Positions 17,515 through 26,380 of a stretch of 64,000 bases of DNA are shown here, one piece after another. Below the pieces are notes generated by a model. That model was given only the letters and a program-made list of their open reading frames with translations, was not told the DNA's origin and searched no databases. The position numbers and the translations under genes were made by a program. Source of the stretch: Candidatus Collierbacteria bacterium GW2011_GWB1_44_6 (GTDB taxonomy: Bacteria > Patescibacteriota > Microgenomatia > UBA1400 > MFAQ01); contig LCJG01000002.1 of NCBI GenBank assembly GCA_000998025.1, positions 1 to 64,000 of the forward strand, given 5' to 3'. How positions within the stretch are numbered: position 1 is the stretch's first letter; the number at the start of each line of letters is the position of its first letter.

Positions 17515-18513
17515 CTATATTTCCCGTATGACCTCGAATCCCTTGTAGCTTCCAACTACCGCTAGGCCAATTACTTTTTTTGCCGTCCCCGCCTGTTTCA
17601 ATTTCTGAGCAGTTTCATTTAGCGTAGCTCCGGACCCAACAGCATCATCAATCAGCAACACATTATCGTATTTCTTGTTTTCATCTTTCAAAAAGATTGA
17701 CCCTCGAGCGTTTGTGATACGATCTTCAAGTTTGGATAGTGACTTTTGAGCCACCGGTATATCTCCGACATAGGCTTTAACCAATTCAATTCTATGGAGT
17801 TTAATCTTTGCAAGTTTTTCCATTTCTTTCTGAAATTGATACTTTCTGGGAATGGTAGGGGGGATAAAACCAACAGCATCAATCTTATATCGCTTAATAA
17901 TGTCTTGTATGACGTGTTTAAATTGTGGAAATATTTCTTCTATGAGAGTAATTTTTTGGGTTTGCTTGGCGTATAGAACCAGCTGACCAAGCTTGGTTTT
18001 TCCAAATTTTGGTAGGCTGTAAAAATCCAAGTAATAAAGTTTATCGAGAAGGGTGTCTGGGAAAACTGCTTTAATTCTTTCTGTGGCGTTAATATATCCA
18101 AATCTATTAATAAAGACATTGGCTTGAGTCCGATTGTGAACGTACTCGACTGCGAGATTAGCTGCCCTCTTTTCTTCTTTTATATCTTTAACCCACCTAA
18201 GGAAACCAGCAACTCCCTGAAGGACTTCTCCCAAGGGCGTGACATACAAATATTCGCTTTCAATGACATCCTTGATTTTTTTGGGAATTTCCAAGTCTTG
18301 TGGCACCACGGTCAAATCACCGTTCATGTAAATATAAAACACAAGTGGAGGCTTACCAACCCTAGCAACTCTTCCCTCAGAAAGAAGGCTCTTGAGATAT
18401 CTGTGTATAAGAACCTTACTGATTCTAAATTGTCGCCAAAGATCATCCACTCGAGTTTGACCTCGAGCCTGAATAAACTGAACTATTTGTTCCTTATAAT
18501 TTTGATTCGACAT
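17515..18513 (-). CDS. Winged-helix / ComF-type phosphoribosyltransferase fusion
   Basis: 332 aa. Residues 1-60 look like a winged-helix DNA-binding domain (R-V-D-D-L-W-R-Q-F-R-I-S, then L-L-S-E-G-R-V-A-R-V-G). The C-terminal part is a ComF-like PRTase, with Q-K-S-L-S-K-L-E-D-R and then the PRPP loop L-L-I-D289-D290-A-V-G-S-G-A-T. Residues about 70-200 are not recognised. A winged helix joined to a PRTase-fold sensor is the architecture of Bacillus PurR, so a PRPP- or nucleotide-responsive autoregulator is plausible, and an enzyme role is also possible. A perfect 11-bp inverted repeat and an extended -10 promoter lie directly upstream. The ATG is 6 nt from the -10 box. Confidence 0.83.
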   Translation of the reverse strand: MSNQNYKEQIVQFIQARGQTRVDDLWRQFRISKVLIHRYLKSLLSEGRVARVGKPPLVFYIYMNGDLTVVPQDLEIPKKIKDVIESEYLYVTPLGEVLQGVAGFLRWVKDIKEEKRAANLAVEYVHNRTQANVFINRFGYINATERIKAVFPDTLLDKLYYLDFYSLPKFGKTKLGQLVLYAKQTQKITLIEEIFPQFKHVIQDIIKRYKIDAVGFIPPTIPRKYQFQKEMEKLAKIKLHRIELVKAYVGDIPVAQKSLSKLEDRITNARGSIFLKDENKKYDNVLLIDDAVGSGATLNETAQKLKQAGTAKKVIGLAVVGSYKGFEVIREI

Positions 18514-18519
18514 ATGTGT

Positions 18520-18565
18520 ATTATATCACAAAGTTTACTGTTAACAGTTAAGTGTTAACTGTTAA
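18520..18565 (-). promoter_or_regulatory. Extended -10 leaderless promoter with palindromic operator
   Basis: Reading the minus strand, TGATATAAT (18520-18528) is a consensus extended -10 box and ends 6 nt before the ATG of the wHTH-PRTase gene. Upstream lies a perfect inverted repeat, TTAACAGTTAA (18541-18551), 3-nt spacer, TTAACTGTTAA (18555-18565). An overlapping palindrome ACTGTTAACAGT occupies 18537-18548. The repeats cover the -35 position, where a repressor would block RNA polymerase. The gene's own winged-helix domain is the obvious candidate ligand. Confidence 0.7.
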
Positions 18566-18652
18566 TAGTTCGTGCCTAAATAGTCTCAGTTTGCAGCGAT
18601 TTTAAGGATATTTATGGAAAAATTCTGCCAGCGTGACACTCACAAATGATAT

Positions 18653-19492
18653 TTAGTGTAAAGATTTTTGTTTATTAACAGGCTTAGTTTGCGGAAAATG
18701 GTTTTCTTTTGAACTAATCTTTGACCCACTGGCTTTTTCAATTTGTTTTCTAGTGTCACCGGCGATCTTCCCACCTTCTTTGGCATCTGTTCGAATCGGG
18801 CTGAACCCTTTGGAGTCTCTGTCTTTATGTAATTTTGTCGTTGTGGCTTCTGCCAGCATGGTAAGGATTAATTCCAAATCGTTCATGTGGTCTCGAAGAT
18901 TTTCTTTTTCCAGTCCCTTGAAATTTTTATATTCACCGACTTTCATGTCAAAAGTTCCCTGCATGATTTCGTTGGTCAGTATGGCAAATTCACGGGTGTG
19001 CTTGATGCCCCTGTCTTTCCACTCGGTAGTTAGTTCCTGTCGCACTGCAATGCCCCTTGATCGTTTTTCAATCCACTCTTTTGTATATCCTTTCTTTTCA
19101 TACAAAGACCTCATCCTCTCCATGGCCAATTCAGGATCATTTATTTCGTCAATTCTCTCTTTACCGATACGGGCAAGCCATTGCTTAAAGGGTTCTGCTT
19201 TGGGAGAGGGTATGGACTGGATTATCCTGAGCACCGTAGCTGTGTTGGCACAATCAGTCGTGTATTTTTTTCCGTCAGACGACATCATCTTCAGTTGTCC
19301 GATTTTTTCGGACAACTCAATATCGCCTTCTCTTTCTATCTTCTTCTTTAGATCGTTCCAATACTTTCTTGGTCTCTCGTTTTGAATTAGAGCCGCTACG
19401 ACGTCTGTAATTGAAAACCACCAATCCTTTTTATGCCACACTCTCCTTACCTGTCTTTTTTCGAATAACGCAATCTCTTTTGCTTCTCCCAT
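18653..19492 (-). CDS. BRO-N domain protein (phage antirepressor / DinD-like)
   Basis: 279 aa soluble protein. Residues about 8-110 match the BRO-N fold: I-A-L-F-E-K-R-Q-V-R-R-V-W, W-W-F-S-I-T-D-V-V-A-A-L, Y-W-N-D-L-K-K-K, then T-D-C-A-N-T-A-T-V-L-R-I-I-Q-S-I-P-S-P-K. The second half (E-F-A-I-L-T-N-E-I, E-N-L-R-D-H-M-N-D-L-E-L) is the helical region found in DinD-like and related chromosomal BRO proteins, and the tail is basic. Family members bind DNA and occur in phages and in DNA-damage regulons. The function here is unknown. It shares TGTTAACT upstream (19506-19513) with the operator at 18553-18560. Confidence 0.85.
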   Translation of the reverse strand: MGEAKEIALFEKRQVRRVWHKKDWWFSITDVVAALIQNERPRKYWNDLKKKIEREGDIELSEKIGQLKMMSSDGKKYTTDCANTATVLRIIQSIPSPKAEPFKQWLARIGKERIDEINDPELAMERMRSLYEKKGYTKEWIEKRSRGIAVRQELTTEWKDRGIKHTREFAILTNEIMQGTFDMKVGEYKNFKGLEKENLRDHMNDLELILTMLAEATTTKLHKDRDSKGFSPIRTDAKEGGKIAGDTRKQIEKASGSKISSKENHFPQTKPVNKQKSLH

Positions 19493-19560
19493 ATCTCAAT
19501 CTAATTGTTAACTATCTCCATTAAATACCAAAGATTACCCGAATACAAGAGTTGGTTTAT

Positions 19561-20967
19561 CTAATATCGTTTCAGAAATTGGCCGGAGTCGACGTGGATG
19601 ACGGTGCCGGAGGGAGTACTGATGGGGAGGTCTACAAAATATACCTGATAACTGCGATCGTGATAGAAAACCTTGAAAAAATCGGACTGGGATACTGCCA
19701 GCGCCACTTCTTTAGATTGGTTTTCTCCCCCTTTGTAGCCTTTTGGGTCGTTTACGAAGAGAAAAGAGGTGTTTAAGGGTGGAGAGGGATATATTTCTGC
19801 GAAGTAGGTGTAGACGAGGCGGGAAATCTTACCCCTATTTACTGCGTAAAACCTGGGGTACAAGAAAAACATCATACTGATATTTGTGACTAGATAAACC
19901 GCAATAAGTGCCTTGGAAAGAAAGCTGGGTTTGGAAAGAAAAAATCCAAGCAGCAAGGAAGATCCAATCATGGGAAGTGATAAGGCATGTGTAAATTTGT
20001 GCCAGGGCATAAAGAGGACGGGTGCGAGGGAAACCACAAAGATGAAAAGACAGAAGAAAACCAGACGGTGTTTTTTGAATAGATCTCGATAACTGACAAT
20101 CAGAAAGGCGAAAAAGATTGTAAATAAAGAGCCCAGCTCGGCGAGGATGACTTTCCCCCACTGAGGAAAATCGGTATAGTAACGAGGGATAATTCTTAAA
20201 CCGGAACCGACATAATCGACCATGATCTCCGGAGTACCAAGGGCCCAAAGGACGTACCATAGGAGGGTGTTGGCCGCTTTCTTCAGAGAAAAGTCCCAGA
20301 GATAACTATCCCCCACCGCACCGCCAAAATACTTTAACCTGTAAAAGAGATATAAACCTACGACAAGTAAGTACGGAATTGTATTGGTGTAATTTTTTTT
20401 GCGAAGATAAAGAGTAAGAGCGATGAGAAGAAACGGCGTGACCACGGCTGTTTCCTTGGACAGCAGTGCCAGTGCAAAGTACAGCAGGAAAAGCCAATAT
20501 CTTTTGTCTAAAAAAGTTAGCAGCGAAAGAATTACTAGCAGAGGTAGCAGAACATCTTGAAAAGCGGACAAGAAATAGATCCGGGCGAAGTTCGCCGCAG
20601 CTGTGCCATAAACAGTGACAGTGAGAAGAGCTTGAAGATGGTCAAATCCGATCTTCCGGGCGAGCCGGTATAGAAAATAGAGAGACAAAAGGAAGCAAGA
20701 TAATACAAAAAAGTAGTAAGGAAAAGGATGAAGGCCGAAAAGCGCACCAAAGAGATTGAAAAATAGCTGTTGGGGCAGTGGTCTGAAGAATGTAAGAGAT
20801 TGAGGTGTGTGTGCGAGAAAAAAGTTGAAGAACTCAGGGAGGGAACTGATTTGAGAGGTCCGCATGACAGCCCAGTCGTCACCGGAGAAGTAGCCGAACA
20901 GCGAGGGCAGGAAAATAAAGCCGATGCCGAAGATGATGAGGAGTAGCTGTCGTTTTTCTTTTTTCAT
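19561..20967 (-). CDS. GT-C-like polytopic membrane protein
   Basis: 468 aa with about 11 membrane segments and a soluble outer tail of about 80 residues. F-S-G-D30-D31-W-A-V-M in the first outer loop and F-F-R-P-L-P-Q-Q-L-F-F occupy the places of the catalytic acid and following helix in GT39-type enzymes. Y-F-L-S-A-F-Q-D and L-L-S-K-E-T-A-V-V-T-P are typical of this uncharacterised GT-C group. It starts 2 nt after the stop codon of the Fic gene, so it is cotranscribed with it. The glycosyltransferase role is inferred from topology and motif order. Confidence 0.75.
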   Translation of the reverse strand: MKKEKRQLLLIIFGIGFIFLPSLFGYFSGDDWAVMRTSQISSLPEFFNFFLAHTPQSLTFFRPLPQQLFFNLFGALFGLHPFPYYFFVLSCFLLSLYFLYRLARKIGFDHLQALLTVTVYGTAAANFARIYFLSAFQDVLLPLLVILSLLTFLDKRYWLFLLYFALALLSKETAVVTPFLLIALTLYLRKKNYTNTIPYLLVVGLYLFYRLKYFGGAVGDSYLWDFSLKKAANTLLWYVLWALGTPEIMVDYVGSGLRIIPRYYTDFPQWGKVILAELGSLFTIFFAFLIVSYRDLFKKHRLVFFCLFIFVVSLAPVLFMPWHKFTHALSLPMIGSSLLLGFFLSKPSFLSKALIAVYLVTNISMMFFLYPRFYAVNRGKISRLVYTYFAEIYPSPPLNTSFLFVNDPKGYKGGENQSKEVALAVSQSDFFKVFYHDRSYQVYFVDLPISTPSGTVIHVDSGQFLKRY

Positions 20968-20969
20968 AG

Positions 20970-21908
20970 CTAGGTGGTCTTGCGATAGAGTACGCCACGT
21001 GTCGCGCCGATTTTGTCTACATAGCCTCTTTTGACTAGCTGGGAGAGATCATAATGCAGAGTTTTCTGGTTTACAGATGGAAACCGGCGCCGGATCATGT
21101 CAAAAGTACAGAGTGGGTGATCGGAAATAATGTTTAATATTTCCCCCCGTCTAGGCATTAATAGGTCTTCCCTTTTTTCTTCTTTTCCGGAAATAGAAAT
21201 GATTATTTCTCCGATCTCACCAGTCAAAGCTTCGAGAAAATACCTGATGAATTCCGTAACGTCACAAGAACTCTCAAGGGTACGGTAATAGTCCGACCGG
21301 TGAGTTTCTATATATTTTTCAAAAGGTATCAATCCTCTAAAACCATATCCTTTTTGTGTTAGAACTAAAGCCGAGATAAGCCTGCCGACTCTTCCATTAC
21401 CATCCGCAAAGGGGTGAATTTTTTCGAATATGAATTGAGCAATGGCGGAAGTTACCGCTGGATGTTCTTTGAGACCAGCAATATAATCCACATATTCATT
21501 CATAAGTTTCGGTAATTCAAAATGCATAGGTGCCAGATAAACGGCATTACCGGACTTATCAAATATGGCCCAAGGTTCTGATCTGTAGTTGCCCGCATTG
21601 TCAGAGATGTCTCTCATTACCAATCTATGGAGTTCTTTAATCTCCACAATGTCCAGATGGTGAATTTTATCGGAATGAACCCGATTGTATGCAGACAGCA
21701 GATTTTGACTGGCTTTTTTGGGGGCTGATTCTTCTTCTATTAGTCCTTCAATGCGAGCGGAGTAGACCGCACTCCTGAGTAAAGATCTTTTTCTGAGTGC
21801 TAACTCCAGATGAGGCAAGCTTCTCGTGCTGTCGAGGGAGATTTTCTGAGCTTCAAGTTTGATGAGTAGCTGGTTTATCTCCGGAGTTATCTGCCATTCG
21901 TATTTCAT
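20970..21908 (-). CDS. Fic family AMPylator with N-terminal inhibitory motif and C-terminal winged helix
   Basis: 312 aa. The catalytic Fic motif is complete: H165-P-F-A-D-G-N-G-R-V-G-R176. An autoinhibitory [S/T]-x3-E-[G/N] motif is present as S50-A-R-I-E-G55 on the N-terminal side, which makes it a class II Fic protein. Residues about 250-312 form a winged-helix DNA-binding domain (I-L-N-I-I-S-D-H, T-F-D-M-I-R-R-R-F). Fic enzymes usually transfer AMP from ATP to a Ser, Thr or Tyr of a target protein. A set of 10-bp tandem repeats immediately upstream may be bound by the winged helix (inference). The ATG has TAATAT 6 nt upstream. Confidence 0.92.
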   Translation of the reverse strand: MKYEWQITPEINQLLIKLEAQKISLDSTRSLPHLELALRKRSLLRSAVYSARIEGLIEEESAPKKASQNLLSAYNRVHSDKIHHLDIVEIKELHRLVMRDISDNAGNYRSEPWAIFDKSGNAVYLAPMHFELPKLMNEYVDYIAGLKEHPAVTSAIAQFIFEKIHPFADGNGRVGRLISALVLTQKGYGFRGLIPFEKYIETHRSDYYRTLESSCDVTEFIRYFLEALTGEIGEIIISISGKEEKREDLLMPRRGEILNIISDHPLCTFDMIRRRFPSVNQKTLHYDLSQLVKRGYVDKIGATRGVLYRKTT

Positions 21909-21914
21909 TAGATA

Positions 21915-21964
21915 ATATTAGTATATATTAGAAGATGTTGGAAGATATTAGTAAATGTTAGGAG
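21915..21964. repeat. Five 10-bp tandem repeats upstream of the Fic gene
   Basis: Five direct 10-mers in perfect register: ATATTAGTAT, ATATTAGAAG, ATGTTGGAAG, ATATTAGTAA, ATGTTAGGAG, starting at 21915, 21925, 21935, 21945 and 21955. The consensus is ATRTTAG plus three variable bases. A partial sixth copy (ATTAG in register, 21907-21911) overlaps the Fic start codon. A period of one helical turn puts every copy on the same DNA face, as in iterons or multi-site operators. The array fills the whole gap between the GT2 stop and the Fic start. Confidence 0.72.
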
Positions 21965-22761
21965 AAATATCCCGAGATTAAGTTTGGTAGCGCTAGGGGG
22001 TATTCTTTAAGTACTCTCATTTTTATCCGAAACATGCTTACCAAATTTAAAGGGAAAGAGACGTGGCGGGCTATCATTCGGCCATAGATCCAGTAGTAGT
22101 TCTTGAACCATTTATCCCTTGGCATTCTAGTACCCCCCGAAGAGGCCCGGTGATGGTAGACTAGTGCGTCTGGGGAAAAAATCATTCTGCCGAGCTTGGT
22201 GACTCGCAAACCGAGATCTGTCTCCTCAAACCCGGGTGGTGGGATCTTTTCATCGAATCCTCTCAGTTTTTCCAAAATACTTCTGCGAAAAGACATGTTG
22301 CAACCATAGGGAAATTGAACAAATTGTCTTCTGGTTCCCCAAAAATTCATCGTGAAGGAGGCTAGATATTTATCTGTTTTGCCAGTGACCGCATCGGTAT
22401 CTTGAGGCATTTTTTCCCCATCATTGATTACCCTACCGGCGACTCCCAGAATTTTTTTGTCTGCATATTCTGCCAGGTGAGCTTTGATTGTTTTTGGGGT
22501 GATCTCGACATCGTCATCGAAGAAAAAGACAATCTCACCAGTGACTCTGGCGAGTCCGATGTTTTTAGCGATGGAAGTATTTGCTTTGGAGTTTTCAATA
22601 TAAACGACATCCAATTTTTTTATCTCTTTTGGATCTTCTTTCTTATCACTTTGGTCAACGATAATTATTTCAGCACCAGGTTCAAACTTCCGGATTTGTT
22701 TAGCTAGACCCAAAGCTAGCCCTGGTCGATTGTAGGTGGGAATAACAACTGAGATTTTCAT
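21958..22761 (-). CDS. GT2 family glycosyltransferase
   Basis: 267 aa GT-A enzyme. M-K-I-S-V-V-I-P-T-Y-N-R-P opens the nucleotide-binding fold, F-F-F-D-D-D-V-E-I is the metal-binding D-x-D region, and G-F-E-E-T-D-L-G-L-R is the E-D-like acceptor motif. Short N- and C-terminal ends and a C-terminal basic-hydrophobic stretch suggest peripheral membrane association. Its ATG overlaps the upstream GT-C gene's TGA by 4 nt. The stop codon lies inside the last unit of the 10-bp repeat array. Confidence 0.9.
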   Translation of the reverse strand: MKISVVIPTYNRPGLALGLAKQIRKFEPGAEIIIVDQSDKKEDPKEIKKLDVVYIENSKANTSIAKNIGLARVTGEIVFFFDDDVEITPKTIKAHLAEYADKKILGVAGRVINDGEKMPQDTDAVTGKTDKYLASFTMNFWGTRRQFVQFPYGCNMSFRRSILEKLRGFDEKIPPPGFEETDLGLRVTKLGRMIFSPDALVYHHRASSGGTRMPRDKWFKNYYWIYGRMIARHVSFPLNLVSMFRIKMRVLKEYPLALPNLISGYFS

Positions 22762-24248
22762 TTTGACTTTTTCTCATCGAAGCCCCAGGAATAGAGTTCT
22801 AATGGCCACTTTTCTTCCTGAGCGACAGCCATAGACTCGACCCTGAACTCCAATTTTAAGTTTTTCTTGATATAGCCCTTGACGTCATCCGGCATTAGAC
22901 TTTGCCAGTCTTCGATAATTACTAGCCCACGGGGATATTTTTCTTGTTCTTGAAGAAAATATTCCTGACTAGGATAAATCATGACCGAATAATAGTCGTG
23001 TTGGAATGGGGGTAGGTTAGTTTTCATAAATATGGCCGAAGGTAGGTGGAAGGTATACCAGGAACCATGATCAAAACCATTGGTGAAATACGGAATATTA
23101 TCAAAATCCGGAAATTGCTCGTATATTTTTTTATAAAATACTTTGTAGTCGGCATTTTGGACATCGGCAAAAAAATCGGCGTTTGGGGTATAGTAGACTG
23201 CTGGTTTGCGGACTACTTTATAACCTCCGGCATAGATCAATAAAGCTACAAAAAGACAGACTACAGCGGAACCTTTATACAGCGAGAAGCTTACCTTTGT
23301 CCAAAATATTCCAAACTTAACAATGAGCAAACCAATTAAGGGTAATAGGTAGCGAAGATTTTTGCTTTCCTGAAAAAAGAGCCACATGATCAAAACTGGA
23401 AGTGTTGAAAGCGCCAAACTTAATATGGATTTTTTATCTTTTATCAAGGCGAGCCCGAATATCGCCGGAAGTGTCAAAAAGGCATATTGCCTCCAGAAAA
23501 ACTCTCTTAGGTAGGTAAAGTTATTTACTGTGGGTCTAAAAAACAGCGAAATAATGACACCAAGATCGAACAGGTAGAAAGCGATGAACGTCAGTCCTAG
23601 AACCAGGGAAAAGATATATATCGTGGGTAACTTTTTTAACCACGAGTAAAACCCGGGAAGTGTATAAGTAAGATAAAAAACTAAACAAATAATCCCCAAA
23701 GGGTGATAGAAGATGGCAATAGAAGCACCTGCCAGGATGACAGCGTGGATCAATAATTTTTGCTTCATCTTTACAGTTTCCGAGAGCGTAAGACTTCCGT
23801 AGATGGTAAGTAGGTAGAGGGTTTGGATGGCAGCGTATGGCTTTGCCTGAGTTGAATTTGCAAGATTTAGTTGTAAGAACGTATACAAGAAAGCTGCCAA
23901 TAGACCCCCTCCATGATTGGAGAACTTTTTGGCTACAAGATAGGAAGTGGCTATTCCGGCAGTACCCCACAAGACACTTGGCAACCTGGCCGCCCATTCC
24001 GAGATCCCAAACAGGCTAAACGAACCGAGAACGGTAATTATTTGAAAAAACTGATAACGTAGAGCTGAAAGCCCCTGCGATAAAGACGTCTTTCCAAGGA
24101 AAATATCTTTGGCAATGCCGGATACATATGCTTCGTCCGACCAGAAGGAATGATTCGTACTGATACCTTTTAGTCTAAAAACAAGTCCGGCTAATAGCAG
24201 TGTTCCCAGGGTAATGGAGGGTAAGTACCTTTTTATTTGTAGAAACAT
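22758..24248 (-). CDS. GT39-like membrane glycosyltransferase
   Basis: 496 aa polytopic protein. N-H-S-F-W-S-D38-E39-A-Y in the first outer loop carries the expected acidic pair, A-A-R-L-P-S-V-L-W-G opens the third segment, and S-T-Q-A-K-P-Y-A stands where this subgroup has S-x-Q-A-R-x-Y. The C-terminal 150 residues form a soluble outer domain. It probably uses a polyprenyl-phosphate sugar. The start codon lies 17 nt from the stop of the next upstream gene. Confidence 0.88.
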   Translation of the reverse strand: MFLQIKRYLPSITLGTLLLAGLVFRLKGISTNHSFWSDEAYVSGIAKDIFLGKTSLSQGLSALRYQFFQIITVLGSFSLFGISEWAARLPSVLWGTAGIATSYLVAKKFSNHGGGLLAAFLYTFLQLNLANSTQAKPYAAIQTLYLLTIYGSLTLSETVKMKQKLLIHAVILAGASIAIFYHPLGIICLVFYLTYTLPGFYSWLKKLPTIYIFSLVLGLTFIAFYLFDLGVIISLFFRPTVNNFTYLREFFWRQYAFLTLPAIFGLALIKDKKSILSLALSTLPVLIMWLFFQESKNLRYLLPLIGLLIVKFGIFWTKVSFSLYKGSAVVCLFVALLIYAGGYKVVRKPAVYYTPNADFFADVQNADYKVFYKKIYEQFPDFDNIPYFTNGFDHGSWYTFHLPSAIFMKTNLPPFQHDYYSVMIYPSQEYFLQEQEKYPRGLVIIEDWQSLMPDDVKGYIKKNLKLEFRVESMAVAQEEKWPLELYSWGFDEKKSK

Positions 24249-24265
24249 TCTATTGGGCTTGAATT

Positions 24266-26380
24266 TTAGTTTTTAAAAATGATTTCTTCGACCTGTAATT
24301 CATGTGGGATAAGCCACCATGCTAATCCAATGTTTGGACCGATATCCAGTTTAATCAGCACGACTTCTTTGGGGCTGCCAAGGCCGATATTTACTGCCTG
24401 GGTCTGTCGTCTTGCCAAAATATTTGTGGTTGTGGTCAAGTATGTTTGGCCGTCTTTTTCCTTACTAATGACCGTAAGAGTGAGATAGAATCTGCTTAGA
24501 TGTTTCGCTAACAAACTCCCCTTAAGATTTAATTTTACTGAGATCTCCGAGGCAGTCACCGACTGATTCATTTTTAATGCCCATGAGGCCTGATTCCGAA
24601 TAATCCGATACTTACCCTGCCCGGTATCTACCAAATATCGACCAATGATCTCACCTTCTTCGCCAGGTTTCCATGATGCTACCAAGGTGTTATGTTTTAC
24701 TACTACAGGAATCAATCGCGGTTTCATAATGACAGCGACATTATTTTTTAGCGCAGGTTCATAATTTTCTAGAATATATTTTTCAACTTCATTTCCAAGC
24801 CCAGAGAATAGAGGCCCATCTTCGCAGCAGAAAGAGTAAAAATTTTCCATATTTTTTCCGTAGAGGACAGAACCTAAGTTATTTAGCAGGTTTATAACAA
24901 CTAACTTTGGTTTTTTATCCGAAAGTTCACTGACCGTTTTCGTCACAAACTTGTCACCGGCAAAAAATTGAAATGCTGTAGGGATGGAGTTGGGAGATGT
25001 TCTACCTGTTATCTGATTGTGAGGACCCCACGGGTAGGTATAAATAAAGTCTGACTTATCTGTATTTTTTTCAACATAGGTTGAAATTTCTTTATAGCCT
25101 ATCACCAAATCTTTCCGGAGATACCACCCGGCGGGAGGATAGTACTCCTCGGCAAAAGTAATCTTGCTTGGCTCAACTATTTTTGTGCCAAAAATTTTAA
25201 TTATTGTACCGGTGTTTTCGGTTAATATGGTCCATATTATAAAAATTACAACACATAGGTATAGGAGTGCTTTAATTATTCGATTACTCGAGTGACGGAT
25301 CAGGTTCCGGATGTCTTCCCAAATTAGAATAAGGATTAGAAAGAGGGGTACTAATCCATAAGTGAAGTAACCTGTGCAGGGAGTATCAAGAGTTCTAACG
25401 AATGCCAATAGACCATAAATTGTTAAGCCGAGAATAACCAAATTCTTCGTAAGTTTTTTATTTTTATAGAAAGCCAGAGATATTAAGATAAGACACGCAA
25501 GATAGGCAATAAATACTAGATAGAAGTTCAGTTTCTGTAAGTACTCGACCGGAATACTAAAGATGAGCAATTTGGAGTTTTTTGACAAGCTTTCGATATC
25601 GGCAATTCTGGGAAAGCCTTCACCACAAGGAGAAGAGTGATAGAAGTTGTTGATGCCCATAAAGGTGTACTCCCAATAGTTTCTAAGTACACCTTTGAGC
25701 GATATCCATAAAAAGAAGGGGGTTAACACCAGCAATTGGCCAGGCAAAAAAGTCGTTATCACTGGTCTTATTATTCTGGTGTCAGAGAAAATGCTAATAA
25801 ACGCAAGACATACCACGGTAATGTTTAGTGATAGGCCGTATTCGGAACTCGATAGCAGAGAAAGGCCAGCAACAACACCAGCCCAGAATAAGTTTGATCT
25901 TTTGCGCTCCAGAAGATAGAGCATGATGAGTGACAATGACAGCTCGGCAATTAGATGTCTTGGCGAGGTATATATACTATTTACCGCAAACAGCAAACAG
26001 AGAAAAAGAAAAACGATGATTAAATTATTTTTCCTTAGGACATTTTTGGCAACAAAATAACTGAGCGTCACTGCCAATAAAGGGAGGTATAAGAATTCGA
26101 TAATCAACATAGCCATAAAGCTACGTCCAAAAAGCAAATACACTGGTGACTGAATCAACAAGTAGACCCAACCATAACTTCCAAAATTAAAATAATCCCT
26201 AAAAGGCATCTTTAGATTTACAAAGTCGTCGAGTAGCCTCCAGTGATGCTGTGTATCTGCGTAACCAAACATAACTGAGATTTGATCAAGTGAGAATTTG
26301 AAATTTCTGTAGATAAACAGAAGATACCCAATCAGAAGTAAGGTGAATAGTATTATTGTTAAAGGCTTTCTTTTATTCAT
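24266..26380 (-). CDS. Large GT-C-like membrane protein with C-terminal beta domain
   Basis: 704 aa. The first 390 residues hold about 11 membrane segments, with G-Y-A-D42-T-Q-H-H-W-R-L-L-D-D in the first outer loop as the putative catalytic region and F-R-D-Y-F-N-F-G-S-Y-G-W following. Residues about 420-704 are soluble and end in a predicted beta-rich section. This organisation is seen in uncharacterised GT-C proteins of CPR bacteria, so glycosyltransfer on the outer membrane face is the best guess. It is coupled to the upstream acyltransferase by a 4-nt overlap. Confidence 0.75.
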   Translation of the reverse strand: MNKRKPLTIILFTLLLIGYLLFIYRNFKFSLDQISVMFGYADTQHHWRLLDDFVNLKMPFRDYFNFGSYGWVYLLIQSPVYLLFGRSFMAMLIIEFLYLPLLAVTLSYFVAKNVLRKNNLIIVFLFLCLLFAVNSIYTSPRHLIAELSLSLIMLYLLERKRSNLFWAGVVAGLSLLSSSEYGLSLNITVVCLAFISIFSDTRIIRPVITTFLPGQLLVLTPFFLWISLKGVLRNYWEYTFMGINNFYHSSPCGEGFPRIADIESLSKNSKLLIFSIPVEYLQKLNFYLVFIAYLACLILISLAFYKNKKLTKNLVILGLTIYGLLAFVRTLDTPCTGYFTYGLVPLFLILILIWEDIRNLIRHSSNRIIKALLYLCVVIFIIWTILTENTGTIIKIFGTKIVEPSKITFAEEYYPPAGWYLRKDLVIGYKEISTYVEKNTDKSDFIYTYPWGPHNQITGRTSPNSIPTAFQFFAGDKFVTKTVSELSDKKPKLVVINLLNNLGSVLYGKNMENFYSFCCEDGPLFSGLGNEVEKYILENYEPALKNNVAVIMKPRLIPVVVKHNTLVASWKPGEEGEIIGRYLVDTGQGKYRIIRNQASWALKMNQSVTASEISVKLNLKGSLLAKHLSRFYLTLTVISKEKDGQTYLTTTTNILARRQTQAVNIGLGSPKEVVLIKLDIGPNIGLAWWLIPHELQVEEIIFKN

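Noticed and set aside
18753..19385. 210-codon plus-strand ORF opposite the BRO-N gene
   Set aside because: It is Ser/Phe-rich without domain features and is the complement of a clear BRO-N reading.
18653..19492. BRO-N protein as proof of a prophage
   Set aside because: No integrase, capsid, terminase, tail or lysis gene is nearby, and BRO-N proteins are common as single chromosomal genes.
21915..21964. 10-bp tandem repeats as a CRISPR or replication origin
   Set aside because: The units are adjacent without spacers, so it is not CRISPR. No DnaA boxes or replication genes lie nearby, so an origin is unlikely.
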